The notes under the pieces were generated by a model. It saw only the letters and a program-made list of their open reading frames with translations, was not told where the DNA came from and made no database searches. A stretch of 6,778 nucleotides of DNA from Salinibacterium sp. (GTDB lineage: Bacteria; Actinomycetota; Actinomycetes; Actinomycetales; Microbacteriaceae), in NCBI GenBank assembly GCA_025352485.1, contig JANXTJ010000063.1:1-6778 (forward strand). The letters run 5' to 3'. Within the stretch, counting starts at the first letter, position 1; every line of letters starts with the position of its first letter. Shown piece after piece: positions 1-5,314 of the stretch. Position numbers and translations under genes: made by a program.

Positions 1-2
1 GG

Positions 3-89
3 CTTCACTCAAGCCTCGGCTACGTCCCACCAGCCGAGTTCGAGAACGCCCACTACGCGACCCTCAACCGAGAGCCGCAACCCGCATAG
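3..89 (+). CDS. IS3-family transposase OrfB, C-terminal 28 residues (partial)
   Basis: The plus frame from base 3 reads LHSSLGYVPPAEFE, then NAHYATLNREPQPA and a TAG stop at 87-89. The string R/LHSSLGYxPPxEFE is the well-known C-terminal signature of the IS3-family DDE integrase (rve domain, OrfB), lying just past the last catalytic glutamate. In this family OrfB is usually made as an OrfAB fusion by -1 programmed frameshifting, and it cuts and joins the element ends. Only the tail is visible, so the catalytic DDE residues cannot be checked. The reading frame is intact up to the stop, and the right terminal repeat follows within a few bases, as expected for a complete element. The family call is firm; the subgroup is not determined. 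Confidence 0.85.
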   Translation, partial: LHSSLGYVPPAEFENAHYATLNREPQPA

Positions 90-495
90 GAGCGGCAGAG
101 AACCTGGGGCGCTTCAGTGCAATGATGTCTGTTCCGTTGCTGCGGGTCCAGATTGCGGTCAACGCAGTCACCCCCGTCACCACAATCTGAGGGGCGTGGG
201 CGTCGCGACCGGAGACAGAAAGATTCACCGGGGTCGACCAGCTGGCACCACTATCGGTGGACGAACTTGACTGCACAATAGTGTTTGTTCCATTGCTGCG
301 CTCCCAGATGGCGGCTAACCCATTGGCACTGGTCGACACGATTTGAGGATGGGCTGTTTTACCACCGGCAGCAGAGACATTCACGGGTGGAGTCCACGGG
401 GGTGCCGCTTCTGCAGAGGCCGGGACGCCCACCACAGCGAGCGACGCAAGAACAACAACAGCGGCCAAGGACATACAGCGACGCACTATTCGCAC
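64..495 (-). CDS. Secreted Asp-box (BNR/sialidase-like) repeat protein, truncated by the IS
   Basis: This 143-codon frame is a chimera. Residues 1-126 are native and the last ~17 (LKRPRFSAAPMRVAALG) are translated from the IS end, so the gene is a 5' fragment. The start is GTG at 495, with GGAG at 503-506 leaving 7 bases of spacing. The N-terminus has a basic stretch (MRIVRRC), a hydrophobic core (about 9-25) and AxA sites (ASAEA, 26-30), which is a classical signal peptide. Mature residues contain two 52-residue repeats starting at W34 and W86, each with WxxPVN, HPQIV or APQIV, and AIWxRSNGT motifs. A perfect Asp-box S-T-D-S-G-A-S-W occupies 79-86. Such repeats form beta-propeller blades in exo-sialidases and other exported proteins; a propeller needs more blades than survive here, so the remnant is very likely non-functional. 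The enzymatic role, if any, is unknown. Confidence 0.75.
   Translation of the reverse strand: MRIVRRCMSLAAVVVLASLAVVGVPASAEAAPPWTPPVNVSAAGGKTAHPQIVSTSANGLAAIWERSNGTNTIVQSSSSTDSGASWSTPVNLSVSGRDAHAPQIVVTGVTALTAIWTRSNGTDIIALKRPRFSAAPMRVAALG
92..116 (-). repeat. Right terminal inverted repeat of the IS3-family element
   Basis: The 25 bases read TGAAGCGCCCCAGG... inward from base 116 and lie directly behind the transposase stop codon. The tip begins with TGA as in many IS3-family inverted repeats. The outer end is placed at 116 because the interrupted minus-strand gene resumes there: its last native residues are DIIA, and the next codons translate the element (LKRPRF). The matching left repeat is outside the window, so the exact length is approximate. 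Confidence 0.65.
128..309 (-). repeat. Two DNA-level copies of the propeller-repeat unit (156-bp period)
   Basis: Bases 128-153 and 284-309 are near-identical over 26 bp (TGTTCC[G/A]TTGCTGCG...CCAGAT). They are exactly 156 bp apart, which is 52 codons. They encode the repeated IWxRSNGT segment of the truncated secreted protein. The nucleotide similarity suggests recent internal duplication of the repeat unit. Confidence 0.6.
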
Positions 496-548
496 GGGAC
501 GACTCCACGAAGGTAGGTAAGGAATTTCGGGCGTGACGCCGATTTAGG

Positions 549-564
549 ATACAAAATAGTGTAT
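549..564. promoter_or_regulatory. ATAC-N8-GTAT inverted repeat in the divergent intergenic region
   Basis: In the 96-bp gap between the truncated secreted-protein gene and the hipA-like gene, an AT-rich stretch stands out from GC-rich surroundings and holds ATAC, eight bases, then GTAT. The arm spacing of eight equals that of the E. coli HipB operators (TATCC-N8-GGATA), but the arms differ. It lies 28 bp before the hipA-like ATG, where an operator or promoter would be expected. No clean -35/-10 pair was found. A chance AT-rich palindrome is quite possible. Confidence 0.25.
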
Positions 565-591
565 TTGCGAGAGCAGCAGTGAACAGTCGCA

Positions 592-1904
592 ATGCCGGTG
601 AGCATCGACACCGTCCACCTGTCCGTCGACAGCCTCCGAGCGCACGTCGTCCAGATGTTCGCGGTGATCCGTCGCACCGACCGTGACGTGCTGCTCGTCG
701 ACCTGCCGGCGCGATCAGTTTCAGCTATGACGACGAGCTGCCATCGAACTCCACGCCGCTCTCGATCGCTATGCCCATCGCCTTCGGGGCGCGGTACAAA
801 AACCAAATCACCAGACCCTTTCTGCGGGGTTTGCTGTCCGATAATGAACGAACACTGAGCCCCCTGGCAGCGAGATACAGCACGAGCGCACGAAACCCCA
901 TGGCTCTGCTGCACCACGTCGGCCGTGACACGGCCGGTGCGCTGCAACTGTTGCCCGCGGAGGCAGCATCAGACGACGCGGCTGCCCGCGCCAGTGCAAT
1001 CCAATTCGTCGACGATTTTGATGGTCTCATCTCAGAGATGCATGCCGATGCGGAGAGCTGGATACGCGACCGAGACGGGATTCGCTGGAGCCTGGCGGGC
1101 GCGCAGCCGAAACTTGCCCTCTACCGTGCACCCGACGGGCGCTGGGCTGTGCCCCTTGACTCCACGCCGACAACCCACATTCTGAAGCCCGCTGCATCCG
1201 GTGACCGCTATGATCTCGACGAGTTTCTTACGATGCGTGCCGCGCGACATCTCAGGCTCGATGTCGCGGATCACGAGGTCATCACCACGGGTCGTCGTGA
1301 TCACGTTTTCATCAGCAAGCGTTTCGATCGTGTTCTGCGAGACGGGAGGCTGCACCGATTGCACCAGGAAGACTTGGCCCAGGCGCTGGCCGTTGACCCC
1401 GCCCTCAAATACCAGGCGGACGGTGGCCCGGGGCTCGGCGATTTCGCGCGGCTCTTGAGCGCCTCCCCCCTGTCGCAGCAGAGAAAGCGAGACGTGCGCT
1501 ATTCGATGCACTTGTCTTCACCGTTGCCGCAATCAACACCGATGCACACGCCAAGAACTACGCCGTCGTTCATCTCGGTCGTCAAATGCGCTTGGCGCCC
1601 CTGTATGACCTCGGTACCAATGTTCTTTACGGGGGACGCGAGACCGTTGTTTCGGCCGTGACCATCGGGGGAGTGCGCGCGATGGCGGGGATTGCGCTGA
1701 AAAACTTTTTGGCAGCGGCGAAGACTCTACGAGTCGATCCAGACTATGCAGAAGCGAGTGTGCACCGCATTCCGCGGCCGGGTCGCCGATGCGTTCGCGA
1801 CCACGCGCGATGAAATTCTCACCGACTCGGCAGGCAATGAGTACGTCGACAAACTCATTGATGCGATCGCTGCCCGATCACGGGTACGCGGCTTGACGTC
1901 GTAA
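592..1904 (+). pseudogene. hipA: hipA-type serine/threonine kinase toxin gene, broken by three 1-base indels
   Basis: HipA kinases of type II toxin-antitoxin systems phosphorylate targets such as glutamyl-tRNA synthetase and cause growth arrest. The signature blocks appear in order but in different frames. From 592 comes VLLVDLPA; a shift near 710 leads to FSYDDEL, PFLRGLLSDNE, GAVQ-like GALQLLP, the nucleotide-loop block WSLAGAQPKLAL, THILKP, FISKRFDR and LHQEDLAQAL with KYQADGGPG. A shift at about 1481 leads to the catalytic loop INTDAHAKNYA (from about 1532) and RLAPLYDLGTN with the metal-binding Asp. A shift at about 1772 leads to RGRVADAFATTRDEIL and a TAA at 1902-1904. Repairing the shifts (a base missing near 710, a G missing after 1481, an extra C near 1772) gives 1314 nt, or 437 residues, a normal HipA length. 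The ATG at 592 has no good Shine-Dalgarno. No hipB lies upstream. All visible key residues are kept, so the damage is recent or is sequencing error. Confidence 0.85.
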
Positions 1905-1995
1905 CACGGCCGTCAGAACGGACGACGGAGGCCATGGCAAGTGGTCGTGGTCATCGAGAGGATGCAGGGCAGCTCTTCCAAACGATCGCAGAACT

Positions 1996-2919
1996 TCACC
2001 GCTCGAGGCGAGGGGTCGGGATTTTCAGTTGGCGCGCTTCGCGCAGTGTGTCCTCGAGGACTGCGAGTGCCTCTGTCGCGTGCGGATCCGTATGCGCCGC
2101 GAGGCTCCGTTGAGCGAGCGGGATCAGCAAAGTCGCCCGTCCGGACGCCGCAGCGAACAGGCGTGGCAGCCGGTACGGCAGCATGGCATTGCGATGCCGA
2201 CGGAGGTCGACACCCCGAGCCTCGAGAACGGGCAGCAGCTCGCGAGTGGTCAAGAACGCGTCGCGGAACGCTCGACGGTCCCCGATCATGTTCGCCAACG
2301 ACCCGTTCCGCAACGCCTGGGCGAACATGCCAGCATCGGCAATGAAATGGAGCCACAGCCACCCCCGCATGTCCTTCTCCTGGCGAACGGCGAGGCCAGC
2401 CTGCCGGAACGCCGTGAACACTTCCTGCTCTCGCGGCGTCGGCGTGGCGTCCGTGGTGCCGATGATGACGGACGGCAACATCGCGCCCAACAGCACTCCG
2501 TCTTCACTGAAACCGCCGCCAGCTTGCGGGAATCCGAAAACCACTTGATCGGCCGGAAGCGGCGCGACTGCGGCGAGTGGCTCATCCCACAGATTGCCGA
2601 ACACCAGGACCGTCGCCGCGCCCAATCGGGGGGCGAGGAACGCGGCTGCCTCGGCGAGACGATGATGCCCGACGCTGAGCACGATCAGATCAAATCCGTC
2701 ACTCGGGTCGATCGATTCCCGCAACGGAGTTCGAAACGACTCACGCACCCGTCGGCCGAACGGCTTGCGGCGCCCGTCGATCCAGTCCAATTGCACCTCA
2801 GCCCCGTACTGGGCAGCGCGAACTGGGCGCACGTAAAACTCGACGTCGTGCCCGGCGGCGTGAAGCACGCGCCCGTAGATTGTCGCGATCACTCCGCGCC
2901 CAAACATCAAAATGCGCAT
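1996..2919 (-). CDS. Ketopantoate reductase-like (ApbA/PanE family) NAD(P)-binding protein
   Basis: The 307-residue protein begins MRILMFGRGVIATIYG, a Rossmann dinucleotide-binding loop of the GxGxxA form (G7, G9, A12) right at the N-terminus as in the ApbA/PanE family. Other family features are a strand-turn block FDLIVLSVGHH (76-86) and VLVFGNLW (104-111), and a helical C-terminal half from about 180. Canonical members reduce 2-dehydropantoate to pantoate with NADPH for coenzyme A synthesis. Here the block that normally carries the catalytic lysine and a partner Asn (W-x-K-L-x-x-N) reads WLHFIADA (189-196), apparently with His and Asp instead, so pantoate synthesis is doubtful. The length is normal for the family. 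The gene diverges from a tetR gene; a strong promoter with operator-like repeats precedes it, so repression by that TetR is likely. Substrate is unknown; a reductase of another 2-keto acid or polyketide-like compound is possible. Confidence 0.8.
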   Translation of the reverse strand: MRILMFGRGVIATIYGRVLHAAGHDVEFYVRPVRAAQYGAEVQLDWIDGRRKPFGRRVRESFRTPLRESIDPSDGFDLIVLSVGHHRLAEAAAFLAPRLGAATVLVFGNLWDEPLAAVAPLPADQVVFGFPQAGGGFSEDGVLLGAMLPSVIIGTTDATPTPREQEVFTAFRQAGLAVRQEKDMRGWLWLHFIADAGMFAQALRNGSLANMIGDRRAFRDAFLTTRELLPVLEARGVDLRRHRNAMLPYRLPRLFAAASGRATLLIPLAQRSLAAHTDPHATEALAVLEDTLREARQLKIPTPRLER

Positions 2920-2940
2920 GACTGGCCCCTTCGATAAGAT

Positions 2941-2953
2941 GGAGGTTATCTCC
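2941..2953. promoter_or_regulatory. TetR-type operator candidate O1 (GGAGgttatCTCC)
   Basis: A perfect 4+4 inverted repeat around five bases, flanked by T on the left and G on the right as in the second copy. It covers the predicted start of transcription of the reductase-like gene (about 2953) and the bases just after it. Its centre is 26 bp from that of O2, close to two and a half helical turns. Binding by the adjacent TetR is inferred from position and symmetry. Confidence 0.7.
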
Positions 2954-2959
2954 GGTTAC

Positions 2960-2988
2960 AATATATGGAGACAATCTCCGCTTGTCAA
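2960..2988 (-). promoter_or_regulatory. Near-consensus promoter for the ketopantoate reductase-like gene
   Basis: On the minus strand, TTGACA (2988-2983) is followed by exactly 17 bases and then TATATT (2965-2960). This is a perfect -35 and a five-of-six -10 for the housekeeping sigma factor at ideal spacing. Transcription would start near 2953, about 34 bases before the ATG at 2919. The 17-bp spacer contains one of the two GGAG-N5-CTCC repeats. Confidence 0.8.
2967..2979. promoter_or_regulatory. TetR-type operator candidate O2 (GGAGacaatCTCC)
   Basis: The second copy of the TGGAG-N5-CTCCG repeat. It sits wholly between the -35 and -10 of the reductase-like gene's promoter, so a bound dimer would block RNA polymerase directly. 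It also lies 24 bp before the tetR start codon and so could serve autoregulation. Only the arms and their flanking T and G match between copies; the five central bases differ at three positions, which is what selection on protein contacts would produce. Confidence 0.75.
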
Positions 2989-2990
2989 CG

Positions 2991-2996
2991 AGAGGA
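2991..2996 (+). promoter_or_regulatory. Ribosome binding site that fixes the tetR start
   Basis: AGAGGA with a six-base spacer to GTG at 3003. It lies inside the frame that would be coding if the upstream TTG at 2982 were used, and so argues for the later start. Confidence 0.7.
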
Positions 2997-3002
2997 TGCA
3001 TC

Positions 3003-3551
3003 GTGGCCGAAGTACGGGCGCTTCGAGCGGATGCGCGTCGCAACCGGGATGCAATCGTGGCAGCGGCCCGGGACGTGTTCGATCAGGACGAACACCTGCG
3101 CTTCGATGACTTTGCGGCGCGTGCCGGCGTGGGAGTCGGAACGCTCTATCGGCACTTCCCCACACGAGAAGCGCTGGCTGCCGCTGTGTATGAGGGCGAG
3201 GTGGCCATGCTTTGCGACCAGGCTCGTGACCCGACTCGGTCCGCGAGCGAGAATCTCGACGCCTTCCTGCGCGGCTTCGTCGAGTACGTACTGGCCCACA
3301 CCGGCCTGGCCCGGGCCCTCGCAGCAGTCGCAGACCCGGCAGCGCTAGCAGACGGGGGAATCGAGCTCGAGCGCACCGTCGCCGATCTTCTGGCCCAGGC
3401 TGCGATCGACGGTGTCATCCGCAGTGACGTGGCCGTCGGTGCGGTGATGATCGTGCTGCACGGCATCGGATCAGCAACGGATCGGCCGCTTTGGTCGTCG
3501 GAAGCGCGTGCGGCTATAGAACTGCTGCTCGCCGGACTACGATCACCCTGA
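3003..3551 (+). CDS. TetR/AcrR-family transcriptional repressor
   Basis: The 182-residue protein has the standard TetR layout. Helix 1 is RADARRNRDAIVAAARDVF (8-26), and the helix-turn-helix is at about 34-55 with FDDFAARAGVGVGTLYRHFP, very close to the family consensus. It is followed by TREALAAAVY and an all-helical ligand and dimer domain to residue 182. Such proteins bind short palindromes as dimers and release them on ligand binding. I chose GTG at 3003 because AGAGGA (2991-2996) lies six bases before it; a TTG at 2982 would extend the frame by seven residues but has no ribosome site and would run through the promoter region. The gene diverges from the reductase-like gene and almost certainly controls it and itself through the two GGAG-N5-CTCC sites. 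The closest -10 for tetR is TACAAT (2957-2962) with no convincing -35. Ligand unknown. Confidence 0.9.
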   Translation: MAEVRALRADARRNRDAIVAAARDVFDQDEHLRFDDFAARAGVGVGTLYRHFPTREALAAAVYEGEVAMLCDQARDPTRSASENLDAFLRGFVEYVLAHTGLARALAAVADPAALADGGIELERTVADLLAQAAIDGVIRSDVAVGAVMIVLHGIGSATDRPLWSSEARAAIELLLAGLRSP

Positions 3552-3595
3552 CCGCTCGAGTTGCGGTTAAGCGCAGCCCGGAATCCTGTGCGCCC

Positions 3596-4348
3596 TCAGC
3601 GCGCTCGCAGATTTATCGCCAGTAGTTCGTAGTGCGCGGCGAGCGCTTCATTGTGGGCAGAATTTGTCGACGCGAGCGCCGCTGGCGCCAGAGTTGACTG
3701 TGCCACGTAATCGCCATTGCTGGGAGCCGCGGGAAGCGAGTGGTCATTGCGAGCCGTTGCACCTCGAGAGATCCTGTCGATCCATGCCAGGGCGACGGCG
3801 GAGACGATGAAGACCGAGTGGATGATGACCTGCCAGAAGATCCCGGCCGACGTGTAGGTTCCCCCCGTTTCGTTCTGCGTGGTTCCAGCCGGAGCCTCTA
3901 GGTCGTTCACCTCGATGAAGGTCTTGAGTAGATGAATGGACGAAATGCCAATGATCGCCATCGCGAGTTTGACTTTAAGCACGTTGGCGTTGACGTGAGA
4001 GAGCCACTCGGGCTGGTCGGGATGCCCGTCTAAGCGAATGCGCGAAACGAAAGTCTCGTAGCCGCCGATGATGACCATGATAAGCAGGTTGGAGATCATG
4101 ACGACGTCGATCAGCCCGAGGACGCTCAGCATGATCGTGGATTCACTGATCGCGAAGGGATTCTTCAACACCTCTTCACCGAGGTGATACAGCTCGGTCA
4201 TGAACACGACGATGTAGATCGCTTGGGCAATGATCAGCCCGAGGTAGAGGGGCGCTTGCAGCCAGCGGCTGAAGAAAATGAGGTAGCCGATGCCGGCGAC
4301 GCTCGGGGACTGTGGGCGGAATTGGCGGGGCGAGTTAGGCGACGTCAT
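3596..4348 (-). CDS. YqhA/UPF0114-family integral membrane protein
   Basis: The 250-residue protein matches the YqhA (TIGR00645/UPF0114) family in order: FSRWLQAPLYLGL (26-38), LSVLGLIDVVMISNLLIMV (74-92), GGYETFVSR (95-103), LKVKLAMAIIGISSIHLLKTFI (124-145), VIIHSVFIVSA (174-184) and the closing WIDR. Four membrane segments are visible at about 33-50, 72-95, 127-145 and 172-190. E. coli YqhA is about 164 residues; this one is longer through a Thr/Gly-rich loop (about 152-168) and a ~55-residue tail rich in Ala, Ser and Asn after WIDR. The biochemical function of the family is not established. The start ATG at 4348 is preceded by GAAGGG, seven bases away. It runs in the same direction as the upstream SDR gene but 232 bp separate them, so it probably has its own promoter, which I could not identify. 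It converges on tetR with a 44-bp gap. Confidence 0.9.
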   Translation of the reverse strand: MTSPNSPRQFRPQSPSVAGIGYLIFFSRWLQAPLYLGLIIAQAIYIVVFMTELYHLGEEVLKNPFAISESTIMLSVLGLIDVVMISNLLIMVIIGGYETFVSRIRLDGHPDQPEWLSHVNANVLKVKLAMAIIGISSIHLLKTFIEVNDLEAPAGTTQNETGGTYTSAGIFWQVIIHSVFIVSAVALAWIDRISRGATARNDHSLPAAPSNGDYVAQSTLAPAALASTNSAHNEALAAHYELLAINLRAR

Positions 4349-4580
4349 GGGGATGCCCTTCCGGACGTTTGTGGTTGCTGCGATGGTAGCGAATGGCTCA
4401 CGGCCGTTGCTGGGAAATGTTCAATCGGGGAGTTCCAGATTCTCTGGCCGAAGAAAGCTACTAGTCAGATATCGCAACCCGGCCCACTCGGGTCCACAGC
4501 TGTGAGCGATCTGTTCCACACGCTCGCGGCAGCCTTCCCGCCAGCGTGAACCAGGTGAACAAACCTCCCGAGCGCAGCGC
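4349..4580 (-). other. 232-bp intergenic region upstream of the YqhA-family gene
   Basis: This gap must hold the leader of the membrane protein gene. I see a 10-bp perfect palindrome CACAGCTGTG at 4495-4504 and a 6+6 palindrome (GAGCGC-A-GCGCTC, 4570-4582) that runs over the SDR stop codon. Neither is followed by a T tract on the coding strand. No convincing -35/-10 pair, small gene or RNA was found. Confidence 0.4.
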
Positions 4581-5261
4581 TCAGAACGCAGAGCTCGGCA
4601 GGTCTTTTTCGTCGTCCACGATGGCGCGCAGGATCCGTTTCGCCACGTCCACCGGCTCGTGACCCTGCGGAAAGGCCGGGGCGACGCCGGCGATTGCCCG
4701 GCCCGCGAGGCCGGTCTCGGTGTGGCCGGGGCGGGAGTCGAGCATCCGGATGCCCGCGCGCCGCAGCTCTCGGGATGCGGCCTGCACGAACGCGGCCAGC
4801 GCTGCCTTGGAGGCGGAGTAGGCCGCTAAGCCTGCGGCCGGAGATTCGGCCACGATGCCGCTGATGGTCACGATGAATGGCTTGCGGCCGGCCGCGGCGG
4901 ACAGGGTGAGATGGGGAATCGCCTGGCGGATGAGGCGAATCGGGCCGAGAGCGTTGGTGCTGAAGAGTTGCTCGATCGTCTCGTCGCTCACGTCGCTGGC
5001 GGGCCCGAACGCTACTACCCCAGCCGCGATGACCACGCCGTCGAGGCGGCCGTGGGCGGTAAAAGCTGCTGCGACGATATCCGCTGCGGCCGAATAGGAA
5101 CCGAGGTCGGCGACGACAGAGTCCGCGCCGCCGAGTCGTGCCGGGTTGCGCCCAGAGCGCACGACTGTCGCCCCTTCAGCCTCCAGTTGCCGCGCAACCT
5201 CGGAGCCCAAAACTCCCGATGCGCCCACCACCAGTACGACATTCCCTTTTAGCTCAGCCAT
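4581..5261 (-). CDS. Short-chain dehydrogenase/reductase (SDR), classical type
   Basis: The 226-residue protein carries the classical SDR motifs in the right places. The cofactor loop is GASGVLG (13-19), the acidic ADL is at 51-53, an IAAG block (78-81) replaces NNAG, and the helix-4 Asn is N103 in NALG. The catalytic Ser is S134 in VTISG, the YSASK site has Y148 and K152, and PGHTETGL (178-185) follows. An Arg/Ser stretch after the second strand (VRSGRNP) suggests NADP(H) over NAD(H). These enzymes oxidise alcohols or reduce carbonyls, and sequence does not reveal the substrate. It is slightly shorter than the usual ~250 residues because the C-terminal substrate loop is brief. It lies 53 bp behind the peroxiredoxin gene on the same strand, probably in one transcript. 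No Shine-Dalgarno is visible before ATG at 5261; an inverted repeat occupies that space instead. Confidence 0.93.
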   Translation of the reverse strand: MAELKGNVVLVVGASGVLGSEVARQLEAEGATVVRSGRNPARLGGADSVVADLGSYSAAADIVAAAFTAHGRLDGVVIAAGVVAFGPASDVSDETIEQLFSTNALGPIRLIRQAIPHLTLSAAAGRKPFIVTISGIVAESPAAGLAAYSASKAALAAFVQAASRELRRAGIRMLDSRPGHTETGLAGRAIAGVAPAFPQGHEPVDVAKRILRAIVDDEKDLPSSAF

Positions 5262-5263
5262 GG

Positions 5264-5278
5264 CCGAATGGTATTCGG
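5264..5278 (-). repeat. Perfect inverted repeat CCGAAT-GGT-ATTCGG at the SDR start
   Basis: Six-base arms around a three-base loop end two bases before the SDR ATG at 5261. In RNA this would make a small hairpin over the place where the ribosome binds. It could instead be an operator site on DNA. No T run follows, so it is not an intrinsic terminator. Confidence 0.55.
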
Positions 5279-5314
5279 TCCCGCTGTCAACTTGGCGGAG
5301 AGAACAGTCGATTC

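Larger units (their letters stand above)
1..116 (+). mobile_element. Right end of an IS3-family insertion sequence (partial)
   Basis: The window starts inside the element. It carries the 3' end of the transposase gene followed by a short tail that ends in ...GCTTCA at 116. Read inward on the opposite strand this end begins TGAAGCGCCCC, which matches the TGA...CA type termini of IS3-family elements, often with a run of C near the tip. Just after 116 the sequence returns to a minus-strand coding frame that the element interrupts, and this fixes the boundary at about 116. The left end and the target duplication partner lie outside the window, so the element's full length and intactness cannot be judged. 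Confidence 0.8.

Noticed and set aside
592..858. 88-codon frame at 592-858 as a separate small gene or antitoxin
   Set aside because: Its first 39 residues are the N-terminus of the HipA-like protein and the remainder is out-of-frame readthrough of the next HipA block.
486..947. Minus-strand frames across the hipA 5' region (486-947, 725-1030, 1032-1511)
   Set aside because: They lie opposite DNA that encodes HipA motifs on the plus strand and show no protein-family features or ribosome sites.
1905..1995. Possible bidirectional terminator between the convergent hipA-like and reductase-like genes
   Set aside because: GGCC/GACGG-type complementary pieces are present near 1908-1935 but pair only with bulges and lack a T tract; support is too weak.
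2029..2937. 302-codon open frame on the plus strand opposite the ketopantoate reductase-like gene
   Set aside because: Its product is Arg/Pro/Glu-rich without recognisable motifs and it lies wholly over a gene with a clear Rossmann motif, promoter and operators; it is a GC-rich shadow frame.
2982..3002. TTG at 2982 as the tetR start
   Set aside because: It would place the Shine-Dalgarno AGAGGA inside the gene and the start inside the -35 of the divergent promoter; GTG at 3003 has ideal spacing.
4495..4504. CACAGCTGTG palindrome as an operator for the YqhA-family gene
   Set aside because: Ten bases of symmetry without extension, a second copy or a nearby promoter can easily occur by chance.
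4570..4582. GAGCGC-A-GCGCTC palindrome as a terminator after the SDR gene
   Set aside because: The palindrome overlaps the stop codon, the one-base centre cannot form a loop without losing pairs, and no T run follows.
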